Below, in pieces: positions 41,390 through 45,166 of a stretch of 45,166 bases of DNA. Numbering within the stretch: the first letter of the stretch is position 1; each line of letters begins with the position of its first letter. The translations under genes were made by a program, and so were the position numbers. The DNA comes from Candidatus Metalachnospira gallinarum (lineage in GTDB: Bacteria; Bacillota; Clostridia; Lachnospirales; Anaerotignaceae), in the NCBI GenBank assembly GCA_904378045.1, contig CAJFHC010000019.1:1-45166 (forward strand), given 5' to 3'. Under the pieces are notes generated by a model. The model did no database searches, was not told where the DNA came from, and was given only the letters and a program-made list of their open reading frames with translations.

Positions 41390-41471
41390 TTGAATTTCTC
41401 CTTAATTTTAATGTACTATATACTATGCGGACAAATTAAAATGGTTCGGCGGGAAATTTTTTTAAAATAAA

Positions 41472-41500
41472 TGAACCGATCAGCCTCCCCGGGTATCTAA
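41472..41500 (+). promoter_or_regulatory. ECF-type promoter of the sigma/anti-sigma operon
   Basis: TGAACC (41472-41477), 16-base spacer, TATCTAA (41494-41500). The GAAC-type -35 with this spacing is typical of ECF sigma factor autoregulated promoters, and no vegetative -35/-10 pair is seen. Confidence 0.65.
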
Positions 41501-41571
41501 TAGGTGTAAAACAAAGATGAGAAATTGAAAACTTATCAAGGCGCCGTTGTTTTGCGTAAGGAGAAATCAAT

Positions 41572-42072
41572 ATGAACAAAGAGGAATTTACACAGCGTGT
41601 GCTTGAAGCCGAATCCTCGCTGTATCATGTCGCTTTGGCCGCTTCGGCAAACAAAAGCGACTGCGAGGACGCTGTCCAGGAAGCCATACTGACTGCCTAC
41701 GAAAAACTGCATACCCTCAGAGAGGAAAAATATTTCAAGACTTGGCTCACAAGGATACTTATAAATACATGCTTTAAGATGTCAAGAAGCAGAAAAAATA
41801 TAGTTTCCTTCGAGGACTATATGCCGGACGAGGCCGCCGGAGACGATACGGAGCTTTCCGAGGTAAGGGAAGCGGTGATGGCTCTGCCGCCAAAGATAAG
41901 AACGGCCGTGGTTCTGTACTATATAGAGGGCTACAGCGTGGATGAGACGGCGTATATGATGCGCCTGCCGGCTGGCACGGTAAAAAGCAGGCTCCATAAG
42001 GGCAGAAAAATGCTTAAGGACACGCTCGGGGACACGGATATTCAGGAAAAGAGGGAAATTTATGAGAAATGA
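41572..42072 (+). CDS. ECF RNA polymerase sigma factor
   Basis: A 166-residue sigma-70 family factor with only regions 2 and 4. Region 2 (about 10-80) includes NKSDCEDAVQEAILTAYEKL and FKTWLTRILINTC. Region 4 (about 105-155) includes MALPPKIRTAVVLYYIEGYSVDETAYMM and a helix-turn-helix LPAGTVKSRLHKGRKML. It directs RNA polymerase to envelope- or stress-response genes when released by its anti-sigma. AAGGAG precedes the ATG. It overlaps the anti-sigma gene by 11 bases. Confidence 0.95.
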   Translation: MNKEEFTQRVLEAESSLYHVALAASANKSDCEDAVQEAILTAYEKLHTLREEKYFKTWLTRILINTCFKMSRSRKNIVSFEDYMPDEAAGDDTELSEVREAVMALPPKIRTAVVLYYIEGYSVDETAYMMRLPAGTVKSRLHKGRKMLKDTLGDTDIQEKREIYEK

Positions 42073-42808
42073 AGACTGGAACAACATATTCGGCGACACT
42101 CCCGAGGAGTTTCATAAAAGTGTAAATTCCGCGCTTGAAAAAATAGCCGAAAGGGAGGAGACTAATATGTCAAGATCAATGGGAATAAGAAAAATAGTTG
42201 TTGCCGCCGCTGTTGTCGCGGCGTTCGGAGTTACGGCCATAGCCGCTATGAAGGCCGCCGGGCTTGAGAGCCATACCGACCTCAGAGACGCCGTGTACAG
42301 CGTTAGCGAGATCCAGGAGCTCAGCGACGATGAGGATTTTGGAGTAAAATATATCGACGAGTTCTCAAACGGATATAAGTTTGAAGTTGGTTATCCCAGC
42401 GTAGGAAAAGCAACCGACGCTGACGGAAACACAATCAAAGAGTATACGTCATTCGCCGTAGAGTACAAAAACGGCGACAGCGAAATCGTTTTCTTTACCG
42501 AGCCCAACGCCGATGTAGTCGATATGCCTACGGACTGCGAGACAGTGGATGTGGATGGAACAACGGTATATACAATGGAAGACACATACAAATTCGTTCC
42601 GCCCGACTACGAGATGACCGAGCAGGACAAGGAGGACGAGGCTTCCGGAAAGTATATTTTCAGCTACGGCACGGACGAGGTGGAAATACAGAACGTAAAA
42701 CAGGTAATGTGGAAAGAGGGAAGCGTTATCTGCACTATCCTCGAACAGACAGGAACATTAGATATGGACGAACTTGTATCGATGGCGGAGGAAGTTATGA
42801 ATTTATAA
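42062..42808 (+). CDS. Membrane anti-sigma factor with DUF4367-like extracellular part
   Basis: A 248-residue single-pass membrane protein. A cytoplasmic N-terminus of about 42 residues, acidic and amphipathic (NIFGDTPEEFHKSVNSALEKIAE), probably holds the sigma factor. The transmembrane segment is about 44-65. An external domain of about 180 residues ends WKEGSVICTILEQTGTLDMDELVSMAEEVM, resembling DUF4367. Overlap with the sigma gene and topology support the anti-sigma call. The sensed signal is unknown. Confidence 0.85.
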   Translation: MRNEDWNNIFGDTPEEFHKSVNSALEKIAEREETNMSRSMGIRKIVVAAAVVAAFGVTAIAAMKAAGLESHTDLRDAVYSVSEIQELSDDEDFGVKYIDEFSNGYKFEVGYPSVGKATDADGNTIKEYTSFAVEYKNGDSEIVFFTEPNADVVDMPTDCETVDVDGTTVYTMEDTYKFVPPDYEMTEQDKEDEASGKYIFSYGTDEVEIQNVKQVMWKEGSVICTILEQTGTLDMDELVSMAEEVMNL

Positions 42809-42840
42809 TAACGGTTCCGGCAAATTAAATAAATAACAGT

Positions 42841-42877
42841 AAAGCGGTATTCCCGATGTACGGGGATACCGCTTTTA
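42841..42877. terminator. Bidirectional terminator between anti-sigma gene and mscL
   Basis: AAAGCGGTATTCCC pairs with GGGGATACCGCTTT (one wobble), with short T runs on each strand. Confidence 0.8.
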
Positions 42878-42907
42878 GAGTTTGAGACCTTTAAAGCTAT
42901 GGAGTTC

Positions 42908-43320
42908 TTACGGCTGTTCCGATGTGCAGTGAGGACAGCGGGCAGCGTCAATGGCGATCTCGCTCTTGCAATGGGGCAGATCTTTGTCGTGGGAGCCGCC
43001 GGAGCTTCCTCGGCTTTGGGAGCCCTGAGCGTGTGAAGACGGTTCATTCCTTTAATTATCATAAAAATGACAAATGCCATAATAATGAAATTAATTGCCG
43101 AAGTAATAAATGCGCCGTAACGGAAAACGGCTCCTCCAACGACGGCCTCATAGCTTGTGAGATCCTGATTTCCGAACAGTCCTAAAAGAGGATTGATAAG
43201 ATCGTTTACAAGCGAATCGACAATGCCCTTGAAAGCGCCGCCGATTACAACGCCGACTGCCATATCCATCACGTTTCCGCGCGTGGCGAAATCCTTAAAT
43301 TCCTGTAAAAACTTTTTTAT
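42908..43320 (-). pseudogene. mscL: Large-conductance mechanosensitive channel MscL, start codon and frame damaged
   Basis: The product would be a pore-forming membrane channel opening under osmotic downshock. Helices TM1 (NVMDMAVGVVIGGAFKGIV) and TM2 (FITSAINFIIMAFVIFMII) are intact. Two lesions are seen. First, the codon where ATG is expected, correctly spaced after AAAGGAG, is ATA (43318-43320), followed by KKFLQEFKDFATRGN; the only in-frame ATG upstream (43371) has no ribosome-binding site. Second, after KICP a run of four C (five expected) shifts the frame; in the shifted frame the normal zinc-ribbon tail HCKSEIAID...RCPHCTSE reappears and stops at 42908. Sequencing error is possible. 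Confidence 0.75.
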
Positions 43321-43548
43321 TTTTTTCTCCTTTCGATACGAATATACGACATATAGCCAATATATTATCATATCGTCCGCGCTTGGGAAGAGAAAAATCG
43401 TCGAAAATTATGGATTTTGGCGCTTTATGGCCTGAAATTGGCGAAATTTAGAAAAAATAAACGCCGTTTCCCTTCATGGAATGAACGGAAGTACATCGTG
43501 CCGTTTATATTGAGGGTTCATTTGGGAATCAACTTTTGGCTTTTTTTG
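43321..43548. other. Non-coding gap between mscL and the integrase promoter
   Basis: No gene-like frame with a ribosome binding site is seen. The seven-base ATAAACG recurs inverted near 43457 and 43502. Nothing else is recognised. Confidence 0.4.
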
Positions 43549-43577
43549 TTGGAATTTTTTTCGCGTTAGACTATAAT
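43549..43577 (+). promoter_or_regulatory. Promoter of the integrase gene
   Basis: TTGGAA (43549-43554), 17-base spacer, TATAAT (43572-43577). The direct repeat at 43591 begins at about the transcription start plus seven. Confidence 0.65.
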
Positions 43578-43590
43578 AAATGCATGCGGT

Positions 43591-43608
43591 TGTGTAAAAG
43601 TTGTGTCA
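43591..43608 (+). repeat. Left direct repeat flanking the integrase
   Basis: TGTGTAAAAGTTGTGTCA is repeated at 44975-44993 with one extra A. Each contains two TGTGT words. It could be an attachment site or an integrase arm-binding site. Confidence 0.7.
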
Positions 43609-43751
43609 GAAACAAATCGAAAAACGAATGAAATATTTTACTGAACAGACTTGATTTAAACATATTAGATTGAATATATGATTGAATATATGACATAATA
43701 TTTTGACTTTTGATTTACGATATTAATTTATCCGAAAAGAGGTGCGCACTG

Positions 43752-44870
43752 ATGGCAAAGGGACTGCCAAAGGGCATATCGCAGAGAGCCGACGGCCGTT
43801 ATATGGCGAGATTTCAATACAGAGGCGAGAAATACTGTATTTATGATTACAATATAGAAAATTTGAAGGACAGGATAACGGATCTCAAGTACGAGGTGCG
43901 CCACGGCATATATGCCAAAGAGGGCAACATTACGGCCGACGAATGGTTCAAGGTCTGGCTTGACGAGTACAAAAGCAAGACCGTGAAGGAGGCCACTCTG
44001 CTGAGATACGAGTCCGTTTACAATAAACATATGAAATCCGTGTTCGGCGATAAGAAGCTGAGGGACATTAAGCCGGACGCCATACAGAAGTTTTACAACA
44101 GCCTTGAGGGAACGGAGAACGTCATCATCGCGGCGACCATACTTTCGGGGATGTTCAGTCAGGCATATAAAAATCAGATAATAAACAGAAACCCCATACC
44201 GCTGACAACTGTGCCAAAAGCGAAGGAAAAGAAGGAGAGACGGGTGCTGACGCTGGCCGAGCAGGAACTTCTTTTGAACCATTCAAACGGGACGCTGAGG
44301 GATTTGATAGAGGTATCGCTGAGCACCGGCATGCGCACGGGGGAGATACGCGCGCTGGAATGGAAAGATCTTGACTTTGAGAACAAGACGATACACATAA
44401 CGGGGACGCTGACGGAGCTTGGCGGAAAGATGTTCAAGGACACGCCAAAGACCAAAAGCAGTCTGAGGGACATACCCATGCTTGGCAATGTGGAGAAAAT
44501 TTTTCTGCGCATACGGCGGGAACAGAAGGACAAAAGCGAGAAACTCGGCTCCAAATACGAGGGCAGGGAGGGGCTGGAAGACCTTGTTTTCCGTTCCGGA
44601 AGGGGCACGCCGGTGTCAAATTCCTGCTATGTGCGGATGCTCAACAGGGCGGTCGCGAGGATAAAGGACGAGGGAATAGAGTTTGAGCATGTCCATCCGC
44701 ACACGCTCAGACACACGTTTGCCACAAGATGCATAGAAAACGGCGTTCCGCCGCAGGTTTTAAAGACTTTGCTTGGCCATTCAACCCTTGCCATGACAAT
44801 GGATTTGTATGCCCACGTCCTTCCGGACACAAAGGCGGAGGAGCTTCAAAAAATAGCCGGATTATTTTAG
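43752..44870 (+). CDS. Tyrosine recombinase/integrase
   Basis: A 372-residue site-specific recombinase of the Tn916/phage integrase type. An N-terminal AP2-like arm-binding domain (about 5-55, GISQRADGRYMARFQYRGEKY) precedes a SAM-like core-binding domain (about 65-150, TADEWFKVWLDEYKSKT). The catalytic domain follows with Arg195, His317-x-x-Arg320, His343 and nucleophile Tyr353. All catalytic residues are present, so it should be active. GAGGTG precedes ATG 43752. No excisionase, relaxase or phage gene is in the window to its right. Confidence 0.93.
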   Translation: MAKGLPKGISQRADGRYMARFQYRGEKYCIYDYNIENLKDRITDLKYEVRHGIYAKEGNITADEWFKVWLDEYKSKTVKEATLLRYESVYNKHMKSVFGDKKLRDIKPDAIQKFYNSLEGTENVIIAATILSGMFSQAYKNQIINRNPIPLTTVPKAKEKKERRVLTLAEQELLLNHSNGTLRDLIEVSLSTGMRTGEIRALEWKDLDFENKTIHITGTLTELGGKMFKDTPKTKSSLRDIPMLGNVEKIFLRIRREQKDKSEKLGSKYEGREGLEDLVFRSGRGTPVSNSCYVRMLNRAVARIKDEGIEFEHVHPHTLRHTFATRCIENGVPPQVLKTLLGHSTLAMTMDLYAHVLPDTKAEELQKIAGLF

Positions 44871-44912
44871 CCGAATTATTATAATCATAGAAGAATACAT
44901 TTTTATTCATAG

Positions 44913-44951
44913 AACAGTCATTGAAATTATTAATTTTAATGGCTGTTTTTT
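44913..44951 (+). terminator. Terminator after the integrase gene
   Basis: ACAGTCATT / AATGGCTGT stem with further A-T pairs, then TTTTTT. Confidence 0.85.
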
Positions 44952-44974
44952 CATATCTGATTTTCATAGTGAAC

Positions 44975-44993
44975 TGTGTAAAAAGTTGTGTCA
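44975..44993 (+). repeat. Right direct repeat flanking the integrase
   Basis: TGTGTAAAAAGTTGTGTCA, one inserted A relative to 43591-43608. The following 170 bases to the window end are AT-rich with no gene seen; a CCACG/CGTGG inverted repeat lies at the very end. Confidence 0.7.
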
Positions 44994-45166
44994 AAATTGA
45001 TTTTTAGTCAATGAATTTATATTAAAATCCCGTATTTACGCCATTTATAAGCTGTTAATTTTCCTGATATACACGGAATATGCATTTCTATTGACTTAAT
45101 TTCCAGGAGTTGCTACAATTCATTTTGTAAAGTGACTAAACACCACGTTAAAAAAGTTCAGCGTGG

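Noticed and set aside
42664..43371. A 235-residue minus-strand protein starting with MscL and running on
   Set aside because: Everything after KICP is antisense to the anti-sigma gene region and unlike MscL, while the true MscL tail is in the neighbouring frame. I describe it as a damaged mscL ending at 42908.
1..45166. CRISPR array, rRNA or tRNA genes, prophage or conjugation modules
   Set aside because: No regularly spaced repeats, no rRNA stretches, no convincing cloverleaf, and no structural phage or mobilisation genes were seen apart from the lone integrase.

Overview
The window looks like a chromosomal segment of a Gram-positive anaerobe of the Bacillota, class Clostridia, probably related to Lachnospiraceae or Anaerotignaceae. 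The evidence is the gene set: rex, secA-prfB, walRK-yycH-yycI, mcsA-mcsB-clpC, radA, a YabE-type G5/3D protein beside tatD and metG, a BofC_C-domain protein, an NrdD-tail-like small protein, AGGAGG-type ribosome binding sites and AT-rich intergenic DNA. I cannot name the species. No rRNA, tRNA or CRISPR array was seen.

Layout. 1-2065: truncated repeat element and an ABC-F ATPase. 2216-4802: rex, a macro-domain protein, an AT-rich gap with four DnaA-box 9-mers, and hpf. 5041-9806: secA-prfB and a pseudouridine synthase. 9861-15312: the wal operon (walR, walK, a small secreted Ig-like protein, yycH, yycI), with a second internal promoter carrying four WalR-like half-sites. 15539-18740: glmM-glmS. 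18801-25913: minus-strand block with an NrdD-like small protein, the YabE-like protein, tatD, metG, a 2-hydroxyacid dehydrogenase and an M29 aminopeptidase. 26056-31890: NifX-like protein, EamA transporter, DUF1648 membrane protein, BofC_C protein, GH13 amylase and a second pseudouridine synthase. 32105-40908: protein-arginine-kinase/Clp stress genes, a copper ATPase with a fused C-terminal metallochaperone domain, an uncharacterised protein and radA. 41135-45166: cysteine-rich peptide, ECF sigma/anti-sigma pair, a damaged mscL and a lone tyrosine recombinase between direct repeats.

How genes work together. WalRK with YycH/YycI controls cell-wall turnover, and its likely target promoter feeds the secreted protein, yycH and yycI. 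GlmM and GlmS make UDP-GlcNAc precursors for the wall. SecA exports proteins. McsA/McsB/ClpC and HPF are stress functions. Rex reads NADH/NAD+, fitting a fermentative life with a 2-hydroxyacid dehydrogenase.

The most striking structure is a family of small (about 150-180 bp) non-coding elements. Two complete copies (28815-28992 and 40951-41101) and one partial copy (1-97) share ends with imperfect inverted repeats. The two complete copies each lie between two copies of an intrinsic-terminator hairpin, as if the whole 23-25 bp hairpin had been duplicated as target site. Their interiors are hairpins, one with compensatory base changes. Other points worth a second look are an internal start inside copA that could release a CopZ-like chaperone, the DnaA-box cluster, the WalR array, the 23-cysteine peptide and two separate lesions in mscL.
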